Of a stretch of DNA of 64,000 nt, positions 25,051-34,341 are shown one piece after another. Both the position numbers and the translations under genes were made by a program. The notes under the pieces are model-generated. The model saw only the letters and a list, made by a program, of their open reading frames with translations, was not told the origin of the DNA and did no database searches. Location of the stretch: NCBI RefSeq assembly GCF_018860975.1, contig NZ_JAHKQI010000001.1, positions 1 through 64,000 on the forward strand, given 5' to 3'. The stretch's first letter is position 1; each line of letters starts with the position of its first letter. The stretch comes from Lentibacter algarum. GTDB taxonomy: Bacteria > Pseudomonadota > Alphaproteobacteria > Rhodobacterales > Rhodobacteraceae.

Positions 25051-25950
25051 TTAGAAAATCGCGGTTTTTCGCGCATCATAGGCCGCCTCAAACCCAAGAA
25101 CATCCCGCGCATGGCGAAGATCATAAAGCGGCGCATGGGGGGTATCATCATAAACTGCCGGATCGCGAATCTCCGGCACATAGCCAAGCCAGTTCGCCAA
25201 CCGTTCCAAAGTGGGTTCCGGCGACAACGTCACATTGGCCGAGAGAAAAAAGCGGTCAAACCCACGGTACTCCATCTCGAGCCCCAACTGAAAAGCCCGC
25301 GCAAGATCGCGCGGATCTATATGATGCCAACACGGCCCGCCACCCGCCGAAGACGGCCCGCCAACGCTCGGCCCTTTGTAGTTCTCTGGCGCCAATGCAC
25401 GGGCGCGAATCTCGTCATGCATCTCTGGATAGGCCACAAAAACCGGCCGCATCACCAGCACCTCAAGCTTGCCCCGCGCCGCGAAACTACGGCCCATCTC
25501 CTCGCCTAAAACCTTGCTAAGCGCGTATGGATCCGTCGCATTCAGCGGATGATCGAGGTCAATCGGCAGGTATTGCGGCGGCACCATCGCCCCCTCCGCC
25601 ACCGTAAATCCAACAACGGAATCACTCGAACAAATCACCACCCGCTTAACGCCCGCCTCCTCGGCCGCGTTCAGCAAATTATAAAGCCCGACAACATTAA
25701 CCTGCATTGTCTGCGCGCCCGTGCCCGACCAAATATTGGGAATCGCCGCAATCTGAACAATCGCATCCTGCCCCGCAACGGCCTCCTTGAGAGAGTCGGC
25801 ATCCGCCAGATCGCCAAGATGCCAATCAATCGCCGCCGTCCCCGCCTTAAGGTCAAAACCGCTCACGTCATACTGTTCCTGAAGCTGGCGCACCGCATGC
25901 TGCCCCAGCAAACCCGCGGCCCCCGTTACCAGTATTTTCTTAAACGACAT
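25051..25950 (-). CDS. NAD-dependent epimerase/dehydratase (extended SDR)
   Basis: This is a 299-residue extended SDR with TGAAGLLG, AIVQIAAIPN, VVICSSDSVVG and YALSK with the catalytic pair. An HHIDPRDLARAFQLGLEM segment follows. It shares blocks with the neighbouring epimerase (PPQYLPID, RGKLEVL, the P(E)PTLE..A/LK tail), so they are paralogues. A glycine/serine-rich insertion (SVGGPSSAGGG, residues about 201-211) precedes the HH motif. GGGAGAAG lies before ATG25950. It is 60 bases after tctA and seems to be the last gene of the tctCBA transcript. An NAD-dependent dehydrogenase or epimerase for the imported compound is a reasonable guess. Confidence 0.83.
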   Translation of the reverse strand: MSFKKILVTGAAGLLGQHAVRQLQEQYDVSGFDLKAGTAAIDWHLGDLADADSLKEAVAGQDAIVQIAAIPNIWSGTGAQTMQVNVVGLYNLLNAAEEAGVKRVVICSSDSVVGFTVAEGAMVPPQYLPIDLDHPLNATDPYALSKVLGEEMGRSFAARGKLEVLVMRPVFVAYPEMHDEIRARALAPENYKGPSVGGPSSAGGGPCWHHIDPRDLARAFQLGLEMEYRGFDRFFLSANVTLSPEPTLERLANWLGYVPEIRDPAVYDDTPHAPLYDLRHARDVLGFEAAYDARKTAIF

Positions 25951-26010
25951 CGCCGCTACTTCTCCCTAAATCCCTGGCCCCAACCGCAAAGTAACTAAGG
26001 CCAAACCGTT

Positions 26011-27537
26011 TTATGATGGCTTCTTTGCTGGCTTCAATGCGCCAAAAACCCAATCCCAACTGCGCCCTATCGCGCGCCTTACCGCAAGGCTCTGAAGACA
26101 AAGAGACAGAATGATAAGCCCGATCAAAACAAGGGAAACAGGGCGATTCACGAAAGGTTCGATGCTGCCGTTAGAGCCAAGCAAGGCACGGCGCAAACTC
26201 ACATCCGCCATCGTTCCCAACAAAACACCAATAACCATTGGCGCCACCGGATAGCCGATTTCTTCCAACAAGTAGACCACCAAACCAAAGCACATCATCA
26301 TGTAAATATTAAAAATGCTCAGCCCCAACGCCCAAGATCCCAGCACCGCAAGAAAAACAACAATCGGCATCAAAACCGACACCGGCAAGCGCAGCACCAA
26401 ACCCGATACACGGGCCATCATGATCCCGAATATGAAAATCCCGATCGCGGCCCAAAACAACATCGCGGCCATCTCAGCAATGAAATTCGGGAACTCAAAA
26501 CTCAGCATTGGACCGGGGCGCACACCGTGCAAATTTAACGCCCCAAGAAGCATCGCGGCGGGCGGCGAACCAGGAATTCCCAGCGCTAACACCGGAATGA
26601 TCGCCCCTCCTATACAGGCATTATTCGCCGTTTCCGACGCCACAACACCCGAGAGGTTTCCCGTCCCAAAACTCTCGGGATCTGCGTCCGCTTTCTTCGC
26701 CGCATCATAGGACGCCCACGCGGCAATATCTTCGCCCACGCCGGGAATAACCCCAACGCCAACGCCCATTAGTCCCGCGCGGCCAATCGCAAATTTTCGC
26801 CGCCAAAGCTCGCGCCATTTAGGCCGAAGGTTGGTGACGGATTTAACCGCATCGGCCTTCTCTTTTTGATCGCGCAACACGCGCATCACCTGCGGAATTG
26901 CAAACCCCCCAAGGATCACCGGCACAATATCAATGCCCCCTGCAAGCTCCGTCAAACCGAAAGTAAACCGCGGAAATCCTTGGATTGTTTCCATCCCAAT
27001 CGAGGCCACCAACAACCCGAGCACGCCAGCAATCCAGCCTTTCACCGGCATATCTGGTGCAGTGAGCGACCCACAAATAAGTACCCCGAAAAGCGCCAAC
27101 AAAAAGAACTCAGCCGAGGTAAATTGCAACGACAGTTCGATCAAAATCGGCGACAGCGCAATCAACGCAATGAGGCCAATGATCGTGCCCATCGCCGACG
27201 CCGCCGTGGCAATCGAAATCGCCTCTCCGGCCCGACCCTGCTTGGCCAATTGATACCCATCCAAGGCCGTTGCCGCCCCCGCCGCACTGCCCGGAATCCC
27301 TAAAAGAATCGACGCATGCGACGGCCCGTAAATGGCACCAACATACGAACCAATGAGCGCGGTCATCGCAATATCAACCGGCAGTCCAAACGTCACCGTG
27401 CTCAGCAACGCAACCGCCAATGTTGCGGTCAATCCGGGCAGTGCCCCGAAAATAATACCAACAATCACTGCGATCGCCATAACCCCTAAGTCAAGCGGGT
27501 TCGCAAGAGCAATGATCTCATGAAAAAATTGAAGCAT
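26011..27537 (-). CDS. tctA: Tripartite tricarboxylate transporter, large permease TctA
   Basis: This is a 508-residue protein with about eleven membrane segments. It has the TctA signatures GIIFGALPGLTATLAVALL near the N-terminus and the repeat-like GVGVIPGVGEDIAAWASYDAAKKADADPESFGTGN, followed by VVASETANNACIGGAIIPVLALGIPGSPPAAMLLGAL. The TctABC system imports a carboxylate using the ion gradient and a periplasmic binder. GGGAGGAA is found before ATG27537. It lies 30 bases after tctB and belongs to the tctC-tctB-tctA set. Confidence 0.93.
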   Translation of the reverse strand: MLQFFHEIIALANPLDLGVMAIAVIVGIIFGALPGLTATLAVALLSTVTFGLPVDIAMTALIGSYVGAIYGPSHASILLGIPGSAAGAATALDGYQLAKQGRAGEAISIATAASAMGTIIGLIALIALSPILIELSLQFTSAEFFLLALFGVLICGSLTAPDMPVKGWIAGVLGLLVASIGMETIQGFPRFTFGLTELAGGIDIVPVILGGFAIPQVMRVLRDQKEKADAVKSVTNLRPKWRELWRRKFAIGRAGLMGVGVGVIPGVGEDIAAWASYDAAKKADADPESFGTGNLSGVVASETANNACIGGAIIPVLALGIPGSPPAAMLLGALNLHGVRPGPMLSFEFPNFIAEMAAMLFWAAIGIFIFGIMMARVSGLVLRLPVSVLMPIVVFLAVLGSWALGLSIFNIYMMMCFGLVVYLLEEIGYPVAPMVIGVLLGTMADVSLRRALLGSNGSIEPFVNRPVSLVLIGLIILSLCLQSLAVRRAIGRSWDWVFGALKPAKKPS

Positions 27538-27567
27538 GTGGTGTAATTCCTCCCTTTGTCGCAGGTA

Positions 27568-28095
27568 TCATGGCATGGGGACATAGAGGAAAACGTGGAA
27601 AAGATATGTGAAAACAAACGGAACCCCTGCCGAAACAGCAAAGGTCACAAAAATTTTCTTGCCAAGCTTGCCTTCGCCATCGCCCCACCAAAAAAGTGCA
27701 ATCGTCAGGAACAAAAAGCCACCGCTTGCGAGCAGAAAGTTCACCCGACCGACCGCCGCAAAAACGTAAATCGACATCAAAAGCGTAATCAGAAGCACGC
27801 GCTGGACGGGCCGGTTTTGCGGCAATCTGCCAAACCATCCCACCGTCGAAGACCACAGGCCCTCACAGCCGCCCTCTTTGATCGCCGTCACCAAAACCCG
27901 TAAATTGAACACAATCAACAACACCCCAATCACCGCTGGAAACAGTCCCGGAGACACATACCATTGATCCGATGATCCGGTGACCGTGCTGCTCCAAGGC
28001 ATGCGCGTTGCCCCATAAACAACAATGCCGCCCAGCCCGATCATTGCACTCGAAGCGACGATATCCGCCCGCCGAAGGGGTTTATGTGCCAGCAT
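27568..28095 (-). CDS. tctB: Tripartite tricarboxylate transporter, small subunit TctB
   Basis: This is a 175-residue protein with four membrane segments. Its order matches TctB: an N-terminal helix after RRADIVASSAMIGLGGIVVY, the WYVSPGLFPAVIGVLLI segment and a C-terminal pair of helices. ACAGGAG lies eight bases before ATG28095. It is separated from tctC by a 60-base gap that contains a strong hairpin. Confidence 0.9.
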   Translation of the reverse strand: MLAHKPLRRADIVASSAMIGLGGIVVYGATRMPWSSTVTGSSDQWYVSPGLFPAVIGVLLIVFNLRVLVTAIKEGGCEGLWSSTVGWFGRLPQNRPVQRVLLITLLMSIYVFAAVGRVNFLLASGGFLFLTIALFWWGDGEGKLGKKIFVTFAVSAGVPFVFTYLFHVFLYVPMP

Positions 28096-28122
28096 TGTAT
28101 TCTCCTGTACTTAATTGAAAGT

Positions 28123-28148
28123 CGTCGGCGCCGATAAGGGCGCCGACG
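28123..28148 (-). terminator. Intra-operon hairpin between tctC and tctB
   Basis: A 10-bp perfect stem (28123-28132 with 28139-28148) with a six-base loop lies just after the tctC stop. The following minus-strand bases are T-rich (TTTCAATTAA) without a clean T-run. It probably stabilises the tctC message or partly terminates. Confidence 0.65.
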
Positions 28149-28155
28149 TTCTAGC

Positions 28156-29163
28156 CTAAGGGCGCTCAATGCCCAGCGTATCGGGGGAAATCGTCGCAAC
28201 GCCCAGATCAAAAAGCTTCCAGCTCATGGCTTTTTCCATCGCTAACAATGACGCCTCTGCTTCCTCGCCATACTGACCATATAGATTAAACTGGCGCTCT
28301 TTTGCCAACGCCTGAATCTTCGGATCGTCCATGGATTTCACAAAAGCCGCATCAATCAGCGCAATCACATCCGCCGGCGTATCCGCAGGAATTGCCATGC
28401 CCAACCATTGAACAGCAGGAATGTCCTGAATTTTAGGATACTTGATTCCCGCCGCAGGAATGACCCCAAGACCATCAAAATCATAAGGCTCCATTTCAAT
28501 CATCCCAAGCGGCCGCAACTTGCCCGCCTTCAGGAATTCGGCCTGCTCGGCAATACCGGAAACAACAGCATCTACCTCGCCGGTCAACCCCGCCATATGC
28601 GCAGGGTTTGTGCCATCAAACGGAATGTAGTTCAGGTCTACATCCGCCGCTTGCCCCAAAGCAATCGCGCGCATGTGCCAAACACAACCAATCGCGCAAT
28701 GCCCGATCCGAACCGATTTAGGATCTGCGCGCGCCGCCTCGATCAAATCATCAACCGTCTTAAATTTGGAATCCGGCCGAACCGAAATTACCCCGGGCGC
28801 ACCCGCAACCATGTACCAGCGCCAATCCGCCGTACCAGTTTTGTGAAACCCCATTCCTTTGACAATCTGCATCGCCTCGGATGCGCCAAGCCAAGTGTGG
28901 CCATCATGCGGCTGGTTCCAAACGTGGTTCATAGCAATACCGCCACCGCCACCTGTGCGGTTGGAAACGTTAATTTTCCCGCCAAGGTGCTTTTGCATGG
29001 CTTCGGCCAAATAGCGGTTCGTCGTATCCGTACCGCCCCCCGCCGAGGCCCAAACCGACGCATCAATCGGACGTGACGGAAAATCCTGCGCAAAGGCCGC
29101 ATTCGAAACCAGCACCGCACTCGCGATGACGATCGCCTTCTTTAGTGACTCCGTGAAAAACAT
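28156..29163 (-). CDS. tctC: Tripartite tricarboxylate transporter substrate-binding protein TctC
   Basis: This is a 335-residue Bug/TctC-type periplasmic binder. Signal peptide residues 1-25 end in NAAFAQ, and the mature part begins DFPSRPIDASVWASAGGGTDTTNRYLAEAM, the typical carboxylate-binding loop. The start at 29163 is fixed by AAGGAGG five bases upstream; the frame extending to 29184 is not needed. It heads the tctCBA operon. The two cysteines in HCAIGCVW are unusual for the family and could form a disulfide. The ligand is probably a carboxylate connected with the aldehyde and SDR enzymes nearby, but it is not identifiable. Confidence 0.9.
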   Translation of the reverse strand: MFFTESLKKAIVIASAVLVSNAAFAQDFPSRPIDASVWASAGGGTDTTNRYLAEAMQKHLGGKINVSNRTGGGGGIAMNHVWNQPHDGHTWLGASEAMQIVKGMGFHKTGTADWRWYMVAGAPGVISVRPDSKFKTVDDLIEAARADPKSVRIGHCAIGCVWHMRAIALGQAADVDLNYIPFDGTNPAHMAGLTGEVDAVVSGIAEQAEFLKAGKLRPLGMIEMEPYDFDGLGVIPAAGIKYPKIQDIPAVQWLGMAIPADTPADVIALIDAAFVKSMDDPKIQALAKERQFNLYGQYGEEAEASLLAMEKAMSWKLFDLGVATISPDTLGIERP

Positions 29164-29184
29164 TGTATCCTCCTTACATTGCAT

Positions 29185-29804
29185 TTTTGTTTGGATGTAT
29201 GGCCCCTTTCAAATGGGGCTTGCGCCTCTGCCGCTCCCTACGACATATCACGCGACATACTTCTCCAGCCTCCTGAACTGGACCAGATCTGAAACTGGAC
29301 TTTCCGCCCTTCAGATCGCCGTTCGAGAAGCGTATTCGTGTCTATTGCTCCCCGTCAACTCATATTGTTAAATAAAATAACTATTTATTTCACAATATAA
29401 GATAATTGCTGTAACTCCTTGTTAATTATGTATTATATTTGCCATTCCGATGAAGAAATGGCCGTTCGTACAGCCCGAGCTAAAAGGGGTTGGCCAAAAA
29501 TCAGGGACAGATGAGCGAAAGCTCTGATATAGTTAAAAGGCACCAACCAAATTCTACATTTGCACAGCCTCATTTAGCGAACCAAGAACGAGAAACAGAA
29601 TCCCTCGTCGCAGTTCTTTGAGCCAATAGGCAATCCATTTCAGTTCTTGAAAATCGGCACAAGCCGCCCCAATCATCCAAGCTTTTCGTGGCTCGTGCGC
29701 ACGCGCCAATCGCAGCGGCAGATGTCTTAGACTTAAACGTCTTGAGGCGGATTTTGGAAAATGGAAAGGCAATTTTGGTGCCCTAAGGCCCCGCCTGTTT
29801 TCTG
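29185..29804. promoter_or_regulatory. Gene-free region with a long A/T-rich dyad before tctC
   Basis: No convincing gene is found in 620 bases. ATATTGT (29362-29368) and ACAATAT (29392-29398) form a perfect 7-bp dyad with inner AAATA/TATTT arms, suitable as a regulator site. On the minus strand TTGACG (29353-29358) can serve as a -35 for tctC, with the dyad just upstream of it. The LysR gene at 29805 is on the same strand and upstream in transcription, so it is the nearest candidate regulator. Confidence 0.4.
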
Positions 29805-30740
29805 CTAGTCGAGCGCGAAACCGGGCCATTGACCACCGGCCACAAGCTCCCGCACGGTCGCGCGAATTTCGCCGTGTACCGCAACCGACGCCTGACTCAT
29901 TTGATCGGGCAGGCGCGAATATAAAAAGTTCTGGCGCTTCAAGGCCGGATTCTGAAACGAGAGATGCCGAAACCGCCGACCATCGGCGCCCTCGCGCATA
30001 ATCGCGCCCATCGGTTTGATCGTTCCACCGAGGCCCGACTGAACACAATCCATCACCAAAGAAAGGGAATCCACTTGCACAACCACCCGCGATTGCAGGC
30101 CGCGACTCTCTATTGCGGCGTCGATACGCTGGCGCAATCCGTGGTCCCGCGTCGGAAGGATTAAGGGAAGATCGCTGATTTCGCTCAGGTTGACCGTCTT
30201 TCGATCTGGCGCAATCAGCGGGCTGTTTTCGGCCAGAATTAAGAAAAGTTCTTCGGTCATTAGGGGCACTATCTGCATGTCCGCCGCCTCTTCGCCGGAA
30301 AAGAGCACCGCCATATCGAGCTGCCCCAGCCGCATCATTTGCGCCACGTGTCCACTCATTCCCTCGACCACTTTCAACAGAATTTCGGGGTAACGCTCGC
30401 GCACGCGCCGCACCAACGCCATCCCGATCGAGGCAACCGTTGTCGCAGGCAATCCAACCGCGACAACCCCAGAAATCGTCTGGGTGTCGCCGCGCGCAAT
30501 TTCCATCGCATGATCGAATTGGCGCAACACAAAACTGCCATGCTGATATAGCGCCAAACCGGTTTCCGTGGGCTCCACACCCTTCGAAGATCGGTTGAGC
30601 AGAGGGCGCCCCGCATCGGCTTCCAGTTTGGCCAATTGCTGGCTCAACGCGGGTTGCGCGATGTGCAATTCCCGCGCCGCAGAAGAGAGGCTTCCACACT
30701 CCACGATCTTTACAAAGTTGCGCAGTTGCCGAATGTCCAT
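29805..30740 (-). CDS. LysR-family transcriptional regulator
   Basis: This is a 311-residue LysR regulator with the N-terminal HTH MDIRQLRNFVKIVECGSLSSAARELHIAQPALSQQLAKLE. The substrate-binding domain includes VAVGLPATTVASIGMALV and LPLILPTRDHGLRQRIDAAI, and is like the Cbl/Nac and TcuR-type branches. It follows the aldehyde dehydrogenase gene on the same strand after 66 bases and precedes tctC by 640 bases. It may control tctCBA and the downstream SDR genes. A very long overlapping frame on the same strand (to 29554) has no family features. Confidence 0.9.
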   Translation of the reverse strand: MDIRQLRNFVKIVECGSLSSAARELHIAQPALSQQLAKLEADAGRPLLNRSSKGVEPTETGLALYQHGSFVLRQFDHAMEIARGDTQTISGVVAVGLPATTVASIGMALVRRVRERYPEILLKVVEGMSGHVAQMMRLGQLDMAVLFSGEEAADMQIVPLMTEELFLILAENSPLIAPDRKTVNLSEISDLPLILPTRDHGLRQRIDAAIESRGLQSRVVVQVDSLSLVMDCVQSGLGGTIKPMGAIMREGADGRRFRHLSFQNPALKRQNFLYSRLPDQMSQASVAVHGEIRATVRELVAGGQWPGFALD

Positions 30741-30806
30741 ATAGGCCCCCTAATGCAACGATGTCGCACGGGCTCCCGAATGTCCAGAAAATCTGCGCCG
30801 CTTGGG

Positions 30807-32261
30807 TCATATGGAAAAGCTCACCACTCGTTCCTCTGACATTTCTTGCATGGCGTAATGCGGCCCCTCGCGGCCAAATCCACTGTCCTTGGACCCGCCA
30901 TAAGGCATCGAATCCCAACGCGACGACGAGGTCTCATTCACATGAACGCCCCCAACCTGAAGCTGGCGCGCCGCCAAAAACGCATCATCCAGCCGGTTGG
31001 TAAACAAGCCCGTAGCTAACCCGTATGGTGTATCATTCACGCGCTCCAACGCTTCGGGAAAGGCGTCAAAACTTTCAATACAAATCACAGGGCCAAAAAT
31101 TTCCTCACAGCCAACTTTCATCGCGCGCGAAACCCCGCTCAACAATGTCGGCGCAACAACGGCCCCCGAACGCGTCCCGCCCGCAAGGCACGTCGCCCCG
31201 CCCGCAACAGCTTCGTTCACCCAAGCCTCAACCCGCTCGGCATCTGCCAAACTGATCAACGGACCAGTCGTGCAATCGTCTTCCGAAGGATCGCCATATT
31301 TCAACGCGCCGACAAGGGCGCCCATCCGCCGCTCAACCTCGGCCTTCAAACTCTCCTGAACCAACAGAATTTGCACCGAGGTACAAACCTGCCCCGCCTT
31401 GCGATACCCCGCCCCAACAACTTTCGGCAGCGCCAAATCCAAATCGGCATCCGCGGCCAAAACCGTAAACGCAATCGAACCAAGCTCCATCTGGGTCCGC
31501 CGCAACTCCGCCTGCGCTTGGATTTTACGGCCAACGCCGGTCGAACCGGTAAACGCAATATATCGCACCCGCTGGTCTTTCATCGCGGTTGCAACGGCAG
31601 CGCCGCCCCCATGGAAGACCTGTAGCATGCCGCTCGGCAAACCCGCCTCCAAGAACAACGACGAAATGAAACACGCGGTGCGCGGTGTCTGTCCCGCAGG
31701 CTTCAATATAACCGCATTGCCCGCCGCCAACGCTGGCGCAATCTTGTGCGTCACCGTATTGAGCGGCGCATTAAACGGCGTCACCGCCAACACAAGCCCA
31801 AGCGGAATACGCAACGTGAACGCTGTACGTTTCGCCTGCCCTGCCGCTCCGGCCACGGGCAACACATCGCCCGCAAAACGGCGCGCTTCCTCGGCGGTCA
31901 ACCGCAAGGTCTGAATGGTGCGCCCAATTTCGTTGCGGCAATCAGAAACCGTAAACCCTGTCTCCGCCTGCATAACTTCGCGACACTCCTCAGCACGCTC
32001 CTGAAGCAACCCCGCAACCCGATCAAGGATCGCACCGCGATCATGCGGCGACAACCTATCCGCGCCAAAGGCAGCAACACCCAAATCAATCATCTTTTGA
32101 ATTTGCGCCTCGGTACAGGCGGGAAGCTGGGCGAATGGTTTCAGGTGAAACTTGTCCAAAATATCCTGCGATGCCCCCGCGCCTTCAACCCAATCACCGC
32201 CCAAAAGCATGCGGCACTTGGGCAGGCCATTGGCCACTTCAGTCTCAAATTCATACGTCAT
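30807..32261 (-). CDS. NAD(P)-dependent aldehyde dehydrogenase
   Basis: This is a 484-residue aldehyde dehydrogenase with a complete fold: TPFNAPLNTVTHKIAPALAAGN, the FTGSTGVG cofactor turn, the catalytic Cys in GQVCTSVQ and EIFGPVICIESFD. The Glu motif reads ELGSIAFT where most members have ELGG, a change seen in branches acting on succinate semialdehyde, phosphonoacetaldehyde or sulfoacetaldehyde-like substrates. TTTTGCTCTCC read on the minus strand gives GGAGAGC before ATG32261. It probably produces a carboxylate from an aldehyde released in this catabolic block, perhaps by the ThDP lyase. That link is inference. Confidence 0.88.
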   Translation of the reverse strand: MTYEFETEVANGLPKCRMLLGGDWVEGAGASQDILDKFHLKPFAQLPACTEAQIQKMIDLGVAAFGADRLSPHDRGAILDRVAGLLQERAEECREVMQAETGFTVSDCRNEIGRTIQTLRLTAEEARRFAGDVLPVAGAAGQAKRTAFTLRIPLGLVLAVTPFNAPLNTVTHKIAPALAAGNAVILKPAGQTPRTACFISSLFLEAGLPSGMLQVFHGGGAAVATAMKDQRVRYIAFTGSTGVGRKIQAQAELRRTQMELGSIAFTVLAADADLDLALPKVVGAGYRKAGQVCTSVQILLVQESLKAEVERRMGALVGALKYGDPSEDDCTTGPLISLADAERVEAWVNEAVAGGATCLAGGTRSGAVVAPTLLSGVSRAMKVGCEEIFGPVICIESFDAFPEALERVNDTPYGLATGLFTNRLDDAFLAARQLQVGGVHVNETSSSRWDSMPYGGSKDSGFGREGPHYAMQEMSEERVVSFSI

Positions 32262-32734
32262 TTTGCTCTCCTAGGGCCAACGCCCAACCCACCAGTGGTT
32301 TAAACCATCCGCGCGGGTCGGGTCTTTTGACAACTATACGAGGCCCGCAAACATTGCGGAAATACAGTTTTCTTTTGGGGCCATAAGAAAACCGCATACC
32401 CTCCCTTGCTCGCATTAGTCTGGCAAAATCTTCAAATCGGCAAACTCCCAAGTGTTACGCCCCATTTGAAATCCTACAAACGTTTTGGGTTCGGATTGAG
32501 GCTACCCGGCATCATCGAAAAGAGCCCGGTTGGATCATAGCACCGTGACAATCCAGACCTTCAGACCCAATGACCATTTCCGCTTGCCGGTATTTTGCGG
32601 TCAAAGCAGCCCAATGCGCTCGCGCAGATTGCCTATCCTAGCCTCTTCAGGCACCAGTCATTCAATCCTATGCTATCCTGCTGGTGTTAGCGCGGTGCCG
32701 ACGTCTGGGTTTGGAGGGAGGATTGGAGGGCATT

Positions 32735-33078
32735 TTATGCAAGAGAACATTTACCTGCAGTCACCCCTAAGCGCAAAGCCTGGAACAAAGGACGGATCAT
32801 CAGACAAAAGCGACCGCTGTTTCCATGATCGACCACACATCTCAACGCGGCAATACGGTCGGCTCGTCCGTGATTGGGTGACATCGATTGGGTTGGAACC
32901 GAGCGCCTATGGCACTCATTCACTGCGCCTTACCAAGGCTGCGGAATTCTACCGCAAAACCGGTAACCTTCGCGCTGTGCAGCTTTTGCTTGGCGATACG
33001 AAGGTCGCTAGCACAGTGCGTTCCCTTGGTGTTGAACTGGAAGATGCTCTGAGCATCGCTGAGCGGATCGACATCTAA
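32735..33078 (+). pseudogene. Tyrosine recombinase/integrase remnant with internal deletion
   Basis: Two parts of one small integrase can be read. HLPAVTPKRKAWNKGRIIRQKRPL at about 32747-32820 matches the usual N-terminus. ISTRQYGRLVRDWVTSIGL...GTHSLRLTKAAEFYRKTGNLRAVQLLLGDTKVASTVRSLGVELEDAL in another frame, ending at 33078, matches the C-terminus. The central third is missing. Catalytic positions are damaged: the HxxR box reads HSLR followed by L in place of R, LLGHT reads LLGDT, and the nucleophile Tyr of TVRYLGIE is Ser. The gene is inactive. Confidence 0.75.
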
Positions 33079-33634
33079 CCCATGTTGGCGGGCGGCACTC
33101 GCCGTTCGCTGATTTAGAACAGACCTACGATTTCGCAGCGGCATGAGCGAAAACTTCGTGCTGCCACGCAGCGGATCAACCGGCCATCCGTGGATTTCGC
33201 AGCATGGATCAGGCATCGAGTTTGCAAGATGCCGGACTATACGACCATTCGTTGTTGACGTTTGCCGGGACGGCTTCTGTGTTCACAGAAAAAACGGTAT
33301 TCGCACGGCGTCATTCATACAGACCGGACGGCAAGTGGCCCCTTTTTGTCGGTTCGCACAACTTCGGGACGCGTAGTTTTCGCCGTCATCGCCAGTGTCT
33401 CAAGGCTGCGTGGTCAAAAGGCTGACTTCATTATGGCGCATGCTGCTAAGCTCCGTCAGGATGGCGCTGGTAGACATCAGGGGCAAAACGTTAAGAATTT
33501 TCTGCTGACCATAGTCGCACTTCCCCCATAGGTCGCGCCGGTTACCGAGAGTTTCCTACTGCCATCCTTCATGGCCCTAAAGGGCCAGGCGGCGCATCGG
33601 GCGCACGGTCTTTCCCTACACAGATGTGTCCCGT
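33079..33634. other. Gene-free region after integrase remnant
   Basis: I see no supported gene in these 555 bases. Short frames on both strands lack ribosome binding sites and family features. Together with 32262-32734, where I likewise see nothing, it separates the catabolic block on the left from the amine block on the right and is probably debris of past integration. Confidence 0.4.
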
Positions 33635-34258
33635 TTATTCCGCTCCAGAGACGGTGTTAGGGAACAATTGTTGGACCAAATGCCAAACCAACGCGATTGC
33701 CTCCTGACGATCAAATTCATCTGGATGCAAATGATAGTCGGCCCAAAGACCCTCAAGAGTTGCCATTAATAATGCAGCCGCCATCGTTCCGTCTTTTTCC
33801 GACACCCCCTCATGCTTTGCGAGATCGGCACAAATCCGATTGAACATGCCTGTCAGCGGCTCTTCACGGGTGCTGATGTAGGGCAGATAGGCCGCTCGAG
33901 ACTTAGCCTCGGACCTGAACGCAAACCAAAGTGTGATGTTGGGTTCGTTCAGAACCTCAACGCTGAAGTCCGATAAAACCAAAGCCCTGAGTTGCGAAAG
34001 CGGGTCAGGAGCAGCTTGCTCCAATGCGCGCTGCCACAGAACCGTGTATTCGGCAGAAAGCTCCTTTACTGCCTGCTCAAGCAAGTTTTCCTTTGAGTCG
34101 AATCTGGTGTTGATCATACCGCGTGATAGGCCGGATAATTCCTGAATCCGGCCAATCGTTGCACCGCGGACACCGTATTTATGGATCGCTTGCTTGGCAG
34201 CTGCGATCAGTTGCTTGGTGTGACGTTCTTTGGAAATATCCCTTGCAGTCAATGACAT
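33635..34258 (-). CDS. TetR-family transcriptional regulator
   Basis: This is a 207-residue regulator. The N-terminal HTH is QLIAAAKQAIHKYGVRGATIGRIQELSGLSRGMINTRFDSKENLLEQAV. The C-terminal ligand domain resembles the BetI/TetR_C_6 group: ITLWFAFRSEAKSRAAYLPYISTREEPL, MAALLMATLEGLWADYHL. BetI-like members sense choline or other amines. It is divergent from the amine operon starting at 34395, and a dyad lies over the -10 of that operon. I infer repression of the operon until an amine binds. The ribosome binding site is weak. Confidence 0.88.
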   Translation of the reverse strand: MSLTARDISKERHTKQLIAAAKQAIHKYGVRGATIGRIQELSGLSRGMINTRFDSKENLLEQAVKELSAEYTVLWQRALEQAAPDPLSQLRALVLSDFSVEVLNEPNITLWFAFRSEAKSRAAYLPYISTREEPLTGMFNRICADLAKHEGVSEKDGTMAAALLMATLEGLWADYHLHPDEFDRQEAIALVWHLVQQLFPNTVSGAE

Positions 34259-34341
34259 CTGTGTAAATTTCCCGTCATTTCTGTTGCTCTGCCCCGTTCA
34301 GTTCACCCTATCTGCCACAGTGTAGCAGTTCAAATCAATCG

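Noticed and set aside
29554-30918. A 454-codon open frame on the minus strand overlapping the LysR gene
   Set aside because: It has no domain, an improbable Arg/Gly-rich composition, and lies out of frame across a clear LysR gene with a normal HTH; it is a shadow of GC-rich codon use.
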